A stretch of 64,000 nucleotides of DNA, from positions 1,364,001-1,428,000 of the forward strand of contig NC_018178.1 of the NCBI RefSeq assembly GCF_000279145.1, read 5' to 3'. The stretch comes from Melioribacter roseus P3M-2 (GTDB taxonomy: Bacteria; Bacteroidota; Ignavibacteria; Ignavibacteriales; Melioribacteraceae). Shown one piece after another: positions 25,896 through 34,493 of this stretch; the stretch's first letter is position 1; every line of letters starts with the position of its first letter. The position numbers and the translations under genes are program-made. Below the pieces are notes generated by a model, which made no database searches, was not told the origin of the DNA, and was given only the letters and a program-made list of their open reading frames with translations.

Positions 25896-28800
25896 TATAT
25901 GATGTTTCTCTTCTTTAATTCTCTTTCGATTAATTTGAAAAAGAAGCGGTTGATGAAAAAGTGCGCCGAGCTAATGCTCCATTCGTGTTTTTCGATTAAG
26001 TTTTTCGTGTGCAAGTAATCGAGTATTTCTTTCGACTTGCTTACCGGCAGATTAAACAGGGTGGCGTGCTCGTCGTATGTCAAAGTTCCGTGCAAAATTA
26101 TACTGAACAGGGAGAGCAGATAAATATCTTCGAGTTTTCCGAGAAGCGCCGACTCTATTTTCCTGGGCACTTTAATGAATACTTTGTTGTCTTTGATTCC
26201 TTCGATGGAAAGCAGCCAGAAAAACATGGCGGCGATAATATTGCCCTCCGCAAATTTTTCGAGTTTGTCGAAGTAGAGCGAAGAGAGCTCTTTTTGCTCG
26301 TCTTCGAGCGATTTCGGTTTTACGAATTTCGACTTGAATTTGTATAACTCCGAGGGTTTGAATACAAGGTTATAACCGGTTGCGTTATGCCTGGTTATTA
26401 TGATTGTACGCAGGTCTTTTTTATGAAGGTCGTTTGCAATTATTTCTCTTTCGAATACGTGTCTGTATTCGAAATTGTCCCTTATAAATTCCCAGCTGTA
26501 TTTATCCGAAGTGCAAATCCACAATGTGTTTTCCGAAGTCGAATTTATGAGATAACGCAATGCGTTCAGGGCGTCGTAACCGGAAAGCTTGCGGAGGTAT
26601 AGTTCGTTTAGATTCTCCAGAACAATAACTCTCTTGTTGCTCTTGTCGTTTAAGAGAAATACGAGTTCGTTTAGCGAATAAGTGTGATTATATCCCAATT
26701 CCCTGCATAATAATCCCAGCAATTCGCGCTCTGCGGTGACTGTATTTGTAAATTCATAACGGACGATGCTATATGGCTTTAAATAATTGTTGATAATAAA
26801 ATTCAACAAACTTGATTTTCCGCTGCCTGTTTCGCCTGCAATAAGGAGCGAAGATTTTTCATTTCTTTTATGTCGTTCTATAATATGTTTTATTGTCTTT
26901 TCAACCTGGTCGAGCCCGACAAACAGATTGTAAGTTTCGATCGGAGTGCCGTCGAACAGTTTTTTATAGATAAAGGGAAGTTTCTCGATTTTCGATTTAT
27001 CGAACAGGGATTCCGAATCGGCGTCGCCTACTTCGATCTTGATAATATTGTATTTAACCAATAAATCGTTGATGACGTACTTGAAATACAGGTCGTAATT
27101 ACGTTTTAAGATTACTTTGTATTTTCTGAAAAAGTAGTTTAATTCGTCGCGTATCTGATTGTATGCTTCTATCAGTTTACCCTTTTGCTCGGTTTTAACA
27201 AGGTAGGCTTTGATGTCGCCGTACGATTTTTTCATTATTAAATTGTTAATCGACTCGAGGCTTGCGGAGACTCTTTCCGTAAGGCGTTTGTTGATATCCG
27301 TTTCAATGCGGTCGATTAACTTGTTGACCTCGTCGATGCGGAAGGACATTTTTTCGTAAAATGAATTGGCGAGATTAATTGCCAGCTGTCTGTCCGGTTC
27401 GGGCTTCTCCAATTCCTGAATTGCGGTGTCGAAGTGGAAATTAATGATAAGCAGATAATTTTTTACCTCTTCCGTTATGAGAGAAAACTGGTTTACCATC
27501 AACTCGTTAATTTCGCCGATATCGACTGAAAGTTTATTGTGCAGAATAGTATTGGCTATTGAGCGAATCGGAACCGCCTTTAGGGATTGAAGTTTGGGAA
27601 TCCTCTCTTCTAAAACAAGATCTTCTTCTTCGAGGAGTTCGATCGTTTCTGGCAGAGCCGCGGCAATACTTTTGAATCTGCCTATAAAATGGTCGAACAG
27701 GAAATCGATTTTCTTTCCTTCGTTGACTTCCCTTAATATTTTAAGCTGCCGTTCTATGACATTTATAAAGTGGGAATATTTTTCCTCGTGAAACAGCTGT
27801 TCGAGCTCCTCGTTGTTTAACGAATCGATGTCGGTTAATTTCTGCCTGAAAAATTTTAATTCTTTCTGGAGCAGCGCGTTTGTCTCGCGTATGTCCTTGT
27901 TGATTTCTTCCGATACGCTAATAAGCGATTCTGCGAGCGTTACGTCGATATCGACTTTCATTTTGTCGATATACGCTTCTTTCTGGAAAAGCCCGATAAT
28001 TCCTGCGTAATAGATTGTCCAATAGCGTATCGATTGAAGAGCCAGCTCTTTTGCCTGCTCGCTCTTTTCGAATACTTTCGAAAAACGGTACTGCCGTTCG
28101 TTGAATTTGTGCGTGCCCGCTATATGAAGCGCATCAATCAATTTGTTGAAAGGATTGGCGACTGCATAGAAAAGACGCCTTCCTATCTCTTCTACGGTGG
28201 CGTTTATTTCATTTGTATAAACGGTTATGGAAGAGGTCATCTGTTGATGAATTTCGTCGAGTTTTTCGACCAGAAGCATAGGAAGCGCAACGTTGTCCTT
28301 TTCGTTCAACGCCGTTTCGAGAAGTTGGTCGAGCTCTTCGTTTGTCTGTTTGTAGAAAGTCCTCAGAATTTTCAACGTGGTAAGTCTTTCAATTCCCACA
28401 AGATTTACCGATTCGAGAATTTCATGGGAAGATTCGCCTACAAGATAATATTTTGTCAGGTTGCGATACTTAACTCTCCTTTTGAGCTTGTATTCTTTAT
28501 TAAAGAACCTGTTGATATAGAGTTTGGAGCGCAGTAAAAACTTTCTCAGTTTGAGTATGGTTCCGTCTTCCGGCGACGGAGTGTATTTTTCTTCTTCGAG
28601 ATCGATGAGATATTCGTATTTCAAACCGTCTGTCAGATCGATGAAAGCATAAAAGAGGTCTTTTATTAACGGTTCGAGGTTAAGAATTCTTTTTTCGGTT
28701 TTCTTTCTTTCCTCGCAAAGGGAGATGAGCCACTCGGAAAGATTCTTTTTAGCCCGCAATATTTCCATTCGTATTTTCGAATGAGTTATTGCCGGATCGC

Positions 28801-30382
28801 TGAGAAGCTTTTTGAGCGACTGATATTCGTCGGAATATTTTTCCGTCAAACTGACGAGAAGTTCGAGAGATTCTTCTCCGCGCACCTGAATAAACTTTTT
28901 ATCGAAATCCGTCAGAATGTTGTTTGCTTTGATTAATATATTGTAGAGCGATTTATTGAGTTCGTCATGTCTGAGGTCGGGCTCTCTGAATTTTGCTTTA
29001 ACTTTAGCGGGTTTTATAACCTTTTCGATTTCTTCTTTTGGGAGTTCCGCCGTTTGAGCCTCGTCGGCTTGAGAATACGATTTTGCTTTTGCAATTCCGA
29101 TTTTAAATAATACGGGACCGATAAAAATATTCAACGCCACGACAGAAGTAATCAGATTTTTCAGTTCGTTTCCAAGTCCCGGCAATTTTTGACTTATTAT
29201 AATTGCCAGCCCGAGCATCAGTCCGCCGATAGAAATAAATCCCATCCAGCTGAATTTGGTTATTTCAACCGGCTCGCGGGTCGTTTTGGCTGCCAATGTA
29301 ATCGAGAGATAGAAAGCGAGCGCTCTGACCGCCACGATTATTATACCGATTACAATCGCTTCGGAAACCGAAATAAGATTGAGAGAGGCTCCGGCTATAG
29401 TGAAAAATGTAATAAATATCGGCAGTGAAATTTTTTCGAGTGGTTTGTGTATCTGCTCGCCGAAATCGCTGAAATTTTGAATTATAAATCCTGCGGTTAC
29501 AAATGTAACAAGCATTTCAAGATGAAGCATGGTTGCAATTTCGCTGCCGAAGACCACGAATGCAACTAAAAATAGCAGCAATTCCTTGTTAATATATTTC
29601 ATGTAGAGCAAACCCGCGCCGCCGAGAATTCCCCCGAAAAGTATCGAGAAAAGAAGCTCTTTCCCGAGCGCAATAAACGGGGACTCGCTTCCTGTTGAAA
29701 TCGACAGAATGGACGCCGAAATCGTCAGCACGACTGCAAGCAAAAGTATTACTAATATATCTTTCAGTATGGCGGTGCTCAATATCAAATCGACAAACCT
29801 GCCTTTTGCATTCGATTCGTTGGCTACTACAAGCGTAAGTTCAATCGACGTGCCGAGCGCTATTACGGAAAGTAACAGTCCCGAAGCCAATTTTGGAGCC
29901 CAACTTTCGCCTGCCAGGAACGGAATGAACGGCGACAACAGATAAACCGTTCCGGTTATCAATATAAATATCGTAATGGTTTTGAAAAGGAGAATAAGCA
30001 GCGAGGATTTCAAAAAAGATTTTATCGCATTGACTTTCAATTCCAACCCTGCGGTAAGAGCGATAAGCGCAAGCGTGACGTTGTTGACCAGACTGATGTC
30101 TTGGATTACCTGATTGTTAAAGACCTGAAGAAGTTTGGAGCCGAATATAAAGTAAGAATACGGACCGAAAATTATGCCGATTAAAAGATATCCGATTACG
30201 CGCGGCAGTTTAATCAAAGCAAAGATTTCGCCGAGCGCAAACGAAGCTATAATCAGAAATCCTAGAACGGCGAGCGTTTTGGGATTTATAATACCCGTCG
30301 ATTCTACCTGAATAGTTTCGACAAACAGAAATATCGAGAATAAAATCGATATAACAATAATTCTTCTTAGAACAGAAATCAT
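25895..30382 (-). CDS. CPA2-type cation/proton antiporter fused to long helical region and C-terminal AAA+/P-loop ATPase
   Basis: The 1495-residue protein has three parts. Residues 35-432 form a CPA2 (KefC/NapA-like) exchanger with about 12 helices, including LPRVIGYLLIGIIFGP and an Asp at residue 208 in STAILKDIL. Residues about 440-1150 are charged and largely helical with coiled-coil character and no recognised domain. Residues about 1155-1495 form a P-loop ATPase: Walker A GETGSGKSS at 1183-1191, a Walker B-like strand RVIVLEN near 1251-1257 with Glu where Asp is usual, a sensor-1-like ICTSD near 1290, and a winged-helix-like end (about 1430-1490). CPA2 proteins usually end in RCK/TrkA domains. 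Here an ATPase takes that position. Its start overlaps a second antiporter gene by 4 bases. Confidence 0.85.
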   Translation of the reverse strand: MISVLRRIIVISILFSIFLFVETIQVESTGIINPKTLAVLGFLIIASFALGEIFALIKLPRVIGYLLIGIIFGPYSYFIFGSKLLQVFNNQVIQDISLVNNVTLALIALTAGLELKVNAIKSFLKSSLLILLFKTITIFILITGTVYLLSPFIPFLAGESWAPKLASGLLLSVIALGTSIELTLVVANESNAKGRFVDLILSTAILKDILVILLLAVVLTISASILSISTGSESPFIALGKELLFSILFGGILGGAGLLYMKYINKELLLFLVAFVVFGSEIATMLHLEMLVTFVTAGFIIQNFSDFGEQIHKPLEKISLPIFITFFTIAGASLNLISVSEAIVIGIIIVAVRALAFYLSITLAAKTTREPVEITKFSWMGFISIGGLMLGLAIIISQKLPGLGNELKNLITSVVALNIFIGPVLFKIGIAKAKSYSQADEAQTAELPKEEIEKVIKPAKVKAKFREPDLRHDELNKSLYNILIKANNILTDFDKKFIQVRGEESLELLVSLTEKYSDEYQSLKKLLSDPAITHSKIRMEILRAKKNLSEWLISLCEERKKTEKRILNLEPLIKDLFYAFIDLTDGLKYEYLIDLEEEKYTPSPEDGTILKLRKFLLRSKLYINRFFNKEYKLKRRVKYRNLTKYYLVGESSHEILESVNLVGIERLTTLKILRTFYKQTNEELDQLLETALNEKDNVALPMLLVEKLDEIHQQMTSSITVYTNEINATVEEIGRRLFYAVANPFNKLIDALHIAGTHKFNERQYRFSKVFEKSEQAKELALQSIRYWTIYYAGIIGLFQKEAYIDKMKVDIDVTLAESLISVSEEINKDIRETNALLQKELKFFRQKLTDIDSLNNEELEQLFHEEKYSHFINVIERQLKILREVNEGKKIDFLFDHFIGRFKSIAAALPETIELLEEEDLVLEERIPKLQSLKAVPIRSIANTILHNKLSVDIGEINELMVNQFSLITEEVKNYLLIINFHFDTAIQELEKPEPDRQLAINLANSFYEKMSFRIDEVNKLIDRIETDINKRLTERVSASLESINNLIMKKSYGDIKAYLVKTEQKGKLIEAYNQIRDELNYFFRKYKVILKRNYDLYFKYVINDLLVKYNIIKIEVGDADSESLFDKSKIEKLPFIYKKLFDGTPIETYNLFVGLDQVEKTIKHIIERHKRNEKSSLLIAGETGSGKSSLLNFIINNYLKPYSIVRYEFTNTVTAERELLGLLCRELGYNHTYSLNELVFLLNDKSNKRVIVLENLNELYLRKLSGYDALNALRYLINSTSENTLWICTSDKYSWEFIRDNFEYRHVFEREIIANDLHKKDLRTIIITRHNATGYNLVFKPSELYKFKSKFVKPKSLEDEQKELSSLYFDKLEKFAEGNIIAAMFFWLLSIEGIKDNKVFIKVPRKIESALLGKLEDIYLLSLFSIILHGTLTYDEHATLFNLPVSKSKEILDYLHTKNLIEKHEWSISSAHFFINRFFFKLIERELKKRNII

Positions 30383-31623
30383 TTTGCCGCTCCCCTGATT
30401 TCGCCGGCGTCAATCAACAATCGCTTGGACAATCTGTAACTGATCAATCCGAAGAAAATCATGGATGTTAATATACAGCTTACAACAAGATTTGTGAACT
30501 CGTTCTGATATACGTTTATGTAATCGACTATCATTGCGCATACGATTATATCCTGAGGCAACAAGCCGAGTCCGATGTTAGGTATCAATTTATCCTTTTC
30601 GAACGACGAAGCGTAAGCCAGATAGCCCGAAAATCGTTTCGATACAAAGCGAATTAATATGAACGCCGCAGCGGCAACAATAAAGAATATCGGCGGCAAC
30701 GGAATCCAGTTGAACCCGGCCATAATTACAACAAGTATTCCGACCGGATCGCTTATTTTTGTGAGCGGCTTTTCTATTTTACCCGCTATTTTGGAAAAAT
30801 TTGCGAGTATAAAACCGAGAATGAAATTCATAAAAAGTGGAGAGATGTTGATGAAATAACCGATTCCGCTCGTAAATACTATTGTGCCGATAATTGCCAC
30901 AAAAAATTTTTTTTCGTCTTCCTCTCTGCCTAAAAATAAATTGAGTAAAATTCCGATTAACAAAGCAAGCAGTATGCTCGTTACTATCCACTCTATGGGC
31001 GATTTGATAAACGTATTCGTCGAGCCGATGTGAATAATTCCAAAGAGAAGTCCGAAGAGAAAAATGTTTATGTCCAGATTGATTTTTGTAGATACGTCGA
31101 GCGCGGATGTGATTTTACCCGTGATCTGATATCGATTCATAATCGATTTGATCAATGAATTCGAAGAAACCGAACCCATAATGCCGAGCGCCGCCGAAGC
31201 CGCCAGAATATTCTCTATTTTGGAGCCCGGAAAAAGATAAAAATAGAAAACGAAAAAGGATATCCCGCCAATTACCAATACTGAAATAATAATATCGAAA
31301 GTAGCTACGCGAATGTGTTCCGAGTCGGCGTTTTGGAAATCGCTTACTTTGAATCTGAGTCCGTATACCAAGCCGATTATACCGGTGGCTGCCGCAATGC
31401 CGGGCGCCATCTGCCGCAGCATGTTGTCGTCTACCAGATTGGGTATGTTTAACCCGAAATTGACGTTCAACCAGCCGGAAAACGAAGGACCGAGCAGTAT
31501 TCCGAGCAATATATATTCCAAACCCGCAGGCAGGTAAACTTTCGTTAATAGTTTTTGCCTGAATAGGTTTGCGCCTAAAAATCCAACAACAAGAACAATT
31601 AAGAAAATAAAAAGAGGCGACAT
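30379..31623 (-). CDS. CPA2-like cation/proton antiporter, first gene of the ion operon
   Basis: The 414-residue protein is almost wholly hydrophobic, with about 12 helices. Features such as LPAGLEYILLGILLGPSFSG and a charged residue within the predicted core helices (KINLDINIFLFG) fit the CPA2 exchanger fold. It has no cytoplasmic regulatory domain. Its stop overlaps the start of the antiporter-ATPase fusion by 4 bases, so the two are co-translated and might pair as unlike halves of one dimer. Transported ion unknown, with K+ or Na+ against H+ expected from the neighbours. Confidence 0.8.
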   Translation of the reverse strand: MSPLFIFLIVLVVGFLGANLFRQKLLTKVYLPAGLEYILLGILLGPSFSGWLNVNFGLNIPNLVDDNMLRQMAPGIAAATGIIGLVYGLRFKVSDFQNADSEHIRVATFDIIISVLVIGGISFFVFYFYLFPGSKIENILAASAALGIMGSVSSNSLIKSIMNRYQITGKITSALDVSTKINLDINIFLFGLLFGIIHIGSTNTFIKSPIEWIVTSILLALLIGILLNLFLGREEDEKKFFVAIIGTIVFTSGIGYFINISPLFMNFILGFILANFSKIAGKIEKPLTKISDPVGILVVIMAGFNWIPLPPIFFIVAAAAFILIRFVSKRFSGYLAYASSFEKDKLIPNIGLGLLPQDIIVCAMIVDYINVYQNEFTNLVVSCILTSMIFFGLISYRLSKRLLIDAGEIRGAAK

Positions 31624-31726
31624 AGCCTTATCGTATTATTCTGAAAAATCATCCGTTAATTTAACGAAAAAAGTTGTTTTTTCTGAATAAAACATTTTAT
31701 CCCATACCCTAGACAGGACGCAATTT

Positions 31727-31738
31727 AAAAGCGCTTTT
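31727..31738. promoter_or_regulatory. perfect palindrome AAAAGCGCTTTT between the ion operon and sufE
   Basis: A 12-base perfect palindrome lies about 104 bases before the antiporter start and 78 bases before the sufE promoter element. A second A/T palindrome, GAAAAAAGTTGTTTTTTC, lies near 31664-31682. Either could be an operator. No regulator gene is adjacent, so this is only a candidate. Confidence 0.3.
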
Positions 31739-31815
31739 TACATTTTTTTTAGTCTGTTGTAAAATTGCCGGAACAAGACCTGCTCTTTTTAACGAAATCC
31801 GTAAACTTAATTTTT

Positions 31816-31823
31816 TATATTTG
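31816..31823 (+). promoter_or_regulatory. -7 promoter element for sufE
   Basis: TATATTTG fits TAnnTTTG. Its last base is the G of a GTG that could otherwise serve as the sufE start. Transcription would begin a few bases further on, so that GTG should not be in the mRNA. This supports the ATG at 31844. Confidence 0.5.
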
Positions 31824-31843
31824 TGTCAAAAAAAACAATTGTT

Positions 31844-32272
31844 ATGACGATAGCCGAAAAACAGAAAAAGTTAGTCGAGGAGTTCGAACAATATACCGAC
31901 TGGGAAGAACGCTACAAACACTTAATTGAACTGGGGCGGCAGATGCCCGAAATGAGCGAAGAACTGAAAATCGACAAATATAAACTCGACGGATGCCAGT
32001 CGCAGGTTTGGATTAAAGCCGAATTGAAAGACGGTAAAATTTATTTCGTAGCCGACAGCGACGCGGCAATAGTTAAAGGCTTGATTGCGCTTCTTCTGAA
32101 AGTTTATTCGGGGCACACGCCCGATGAAATATTGTCCAATCCTCCCGAATTTTTAAAACAAATAGGTATCGACAAACACCTTTCGCCAACTCGCAAAAAC
32201 GGTTTGGCTGCAATGATGAAGCAAATTCAGATGTACGCGGTCGCTTTCAAAACCCTTGCTGGAAAGAAATGA
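31844..32272 (+). CDS. sufE: SufE-family cysteine desulfurase sulfur acceptor
   Basis: The 142-residue protein (counted from ATG 31844) has the SufE pattern EQYTDWEERYKHLIELGRQ and the sulfur-accepting Cys in DGCQSQVWI. It takes persulfide sulfur from SufS-type desulfurases and boosts their activity in Fe-S assembly. A GTG at 31823 would add seven residues, but it overlaps the promoter element. No other suf gene is adjacent. It is convergent with the CDF exporter gene, whose stop follows directly. Confidence 0.92.
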   Translation: MTIAEKQKKLVEEFEQYTDWEERYKHLIELGRQMPEMSEELKIDKYKLDGCQSQVWIKAELKDGKIYFVADSDAAIVKGLIALLLKVYSGHTPDEILSNPPEFLKQIGIDKHLSPTRKNGLAAMMKQIQMYAVAFKTLAGKK

Positions 32273-33181
32273 CTATCTGTGTTGTTCGATCAGATCGGAT
32301 TCCGGGCACTGATTGCACTCGAATTGCAGCGTAATATGGTGAATGTCGAATCTGTCGTGCAGCCGATCGATTATCTTTTTTCGAAGCCTGTCGCTTTCGC
32401 TTATTTTCATATCCTGAACGTTAACATGCGCTTCGAGGTGTATGTCGTTTTCGCCCACCATCCACATGTGTATGTGGTGGATGTTTTCCACTTCCGGGAA
32501 TTTTTCCACTTCCAGTTGAATTTCTTCGATTGAAATATTGGTCGGAGCTCCTTCCATCAATACATGAATCGCTTCGAGAAGTATCGAGTAGCTTTCTCTA
32601 ATAATATAAACGCCGATGAGTATCGTCAAAAGCGGATCGATCCAGTGAATTTGCCAGAGTATTATTGCAATACCTCCGCCCAGCACCGCCACCGACGAAA
32701 TTGTATCGCCCAGTAAATGCAGATACGAAGACCGGATGTTCATGCTCGATTTGGAATCTTTTCTGAGAAGCAATACGGCCAGCAAATTTGCCAGCAATCC
32801 CACAAGCGCAACTATGCTCATTATTCCCGGTTCGATGACGACCGGCTCTGAGAATCTCTTTACGGCTTCGTAAAAAAGATAGAAAGATATCACAATCAAC
32901 ACTGCCGAGTTAATAACTGCGGCAAGTATCTCGGCGCGTTTAAGTCCGAACGTATGACGGGGCGAGTTTTGGCGATGTTTCAGTTTTAATGCAATGTAAC
33001 TGATTACAATCGAAATACTGTCGGAAAAATTGTGAAGCGCGTCGGATATCAGCGCCAAACTTCCCGATATCAATCCCCCTATTACTTCCGCCGCGGTAAT
33101 GACGAGATTCAGCAGTATTACGAAAATCAGTCTTCCTTTGGTAGCCGTAAGTACGTCGCTATGTGAATGATTGTGTCCCAA
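32273..33181 (-). CDS. CDF-family cation efflux protein (CzcD/ZitB-like)
   Basis: The 302-residue protein has six membrane helices, a short His-rich N-terminus (MGHNHSHSD) and the paired metal-site motifs SDALHNFSD and HLLGDTISS. A cytoplasmic domain (about 205-302) with HIHMWMVGENDIHLEAHV follows. The HxxxD pairs indicate Zn2+ transport, with Cd2+ or Co2+ possible, exchanged for protons. It stands alone, convergent with sufE and divergent from dgt. Confidence 0.92.
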   Translation of the reverse strand: MGHNHSHSDVLTATKGRLIFVILLNLVITAAEVIGGLISGSLALISDALHNFSDSISIVISYIALKLKHRQNSPRHTFGLKRAEILAAVINSAVLIVISFYLFYEAVKRFSEPVVIEPGIMSIVALVGLLANLLAVLLLRKDSKSSMNIRSSYLHLLGDTISSVAVLGGGIAIILWQIHWIDPLLTILIGVYIIRESYSILLEAIHVLMEGAPTNISIEEIQLEVEKFPEVENIHHIHMWMVGENDIHLEAHVNVQDMKISESDRLRKKIIDRLHDRFDIHHITLQFECNQCPESDLIEQHR

Positions 33182-33227
33182 TTGTAATTATTTATTATTT
33201 TAATGTACAAAAATCAACATAGACGAG

Positions 33228-34493
33228 ATGAAAAACAAATTTTACAATAATTTCGATATCAAACGTCTGAAAGAGAGCGAGCGTTCAAACGACTATCGAA
33301 CGCCGTTTCAAATAGACAGAGACAGAATAATCCATTCCTCGGAATTCAGAAGGTTGCAGGGCAAAACTCAGGTTTTTTTGCCGGGAGAATACGATTTCTA
33401 TCGCACGCGCTTGACGCATTCGATTGAGGTGGCTCAGATCGGCAGGTCTATTTGTAATTACTTGTGCAAATCGCAAAAAGAGTTTTTCAATGATGAATTT
33501 CATATCGACTCCGACCTGGTCGAAGCAATTTGCCTGGCTCACGATCTCGGGCATCCGCCGTTCGGACACGCAGGCGAGAGAATATTGAATAAATTGATGC
33601 TTGACTACGGCGGTTTCGAAGGGAACGCTCAAACTTTGAGATTGGTAACCGAAATCTTTTACCGCGACGGAAATCGTTACCGCGGTATGAATCCCACGCG
33701 CGCTTTCCTCGACGGCGTATTGAAATACAAAGCCCTGTTCAGCCAATTCGAAAGACCGGAGAATCATTTCCTTTACGACGAACAGGCAATCTATATCGAT
33801 TTTATCTGGGAAAACGGATATGAATCTATTAAGAATGATACGGAGCTATTGAACAACTTCCGCAGTATCGAATGTCAGATAATGGACTGGGCAGACGACA
33901 CGGCTTATGCTGTAAACGATCTGGTCGACAGCATCTCGGGCGGATTCATCAATATTGCCAAACTTTCCAAGTGGAAACAAATTAATTGCAAAACGGACGA
34001 AGAAGAAAAAATCGTCGAGGAAATAATTGATTGGATAAAAGAGGATAATTACAAGCAAAAATTCGGAGCCCAAATCGGCGAGTTTATTGCGGCGTGCTCG
34101 GTCAAAAAAAGAACCACTTTTATGGACGATTATACAAACAGATACGGGTTCGAACTCGTCGTTCCCGAAGAGATAAAAAAGCGGGTTGAAATTTACAAAA
34201 AGATTTCGGTCGATCTGGTATTCCGTTCGCCCACGCTCCATCAAATCGAATTCAAAGGTAATTCGATGATCGAAAAAGTGTTCAAACTGCTCGAAGAAAA
34301 TTATATCGTAGAGCCGGGCTCGAGCAAACTTCTGCCCGATTTCAACGACAGAATAATTCGAACCGAATCCGAAAAGAACCGCAGGGCTCGTTTGGTTTGC
34401 GATTATATTGCCGGCGCTACCGATTCTTACGCGATGAGGATTTACAGAAGGCTCTTCGACCCGGACTACAGCTCGCTTACAGACCTTGTGTAA
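33228..34493 (+). CDS. dgt: deoxyguanosinetriphosphate triphosphohydrolase-like protein
   Basis: The 421-residue HD-domain enzyme carries RTRLTHSIEVAQIGRS with a metal His, then AICLAHDLGHPPFGHAGE with the HD pair, and MDWADDTAYAVND with the last Asp. These are the dGTPase/SAMHD1-type metal ligands. It splits dNTPs to nucleoside and triphosphate and controls dNTP pools. The opening FKRLKES-type segment and YRTPFQIDRDRIIHS are typical. Its last 28 bases overlap the 3' end of convergent ispH. Confidence 0.9.
   Translation: MKNKFYNNFDIKRLKESERSNDYRTPFQIDRDRIIHSSEFRRLQGKTQVFLPGEYDFYRTRLTHSIEVAQIGRSICNYLCKSQKEFFNDEFHIDSDLVEAICLAHDLGHPPFGHAGERILNKLMLDYGGFEGNAQTLRLVTEIFYRDGNRYRGMNPTRAFLDGVLKYKALFSQFERPENHFLYDEQAIYIDFIWENGYESIKNDTELLNNFRSIECQIMDWADDTAYAVNDLVDSISGGFINIAKLSKWKQINCKTDEEEKIVEEIIDWIKEDNYKQKFGAQIGEFIAACSVKKRTTFMDDYTNRYGFELVVPEEIKKRVEIYKKISVDLVFRSPTLHQIEFKGNSMIEKVFKLLEENYIVEPGSSKLLPDFNDRIIRTESEKNRRARLVCDYIAGATDSYAMRIYRRLFDPDYSSLTDLV

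Noticed and set aside
25895-30382. The fusion protein considered as an assembly artefact joining two genes
   Set aside because: The frame is open through all 4488 bases without stop or frame change, and no internal start with a ribosome site was seen before the ATPase part. It is still worth testing by comparison with relatives.
30210-30413. Short frame across the junction of the two antiporter genes
   Set aside because: It is a shadow of the overlapping ATGA junction. Both real genes have full transmembrane patterns in their own frames.
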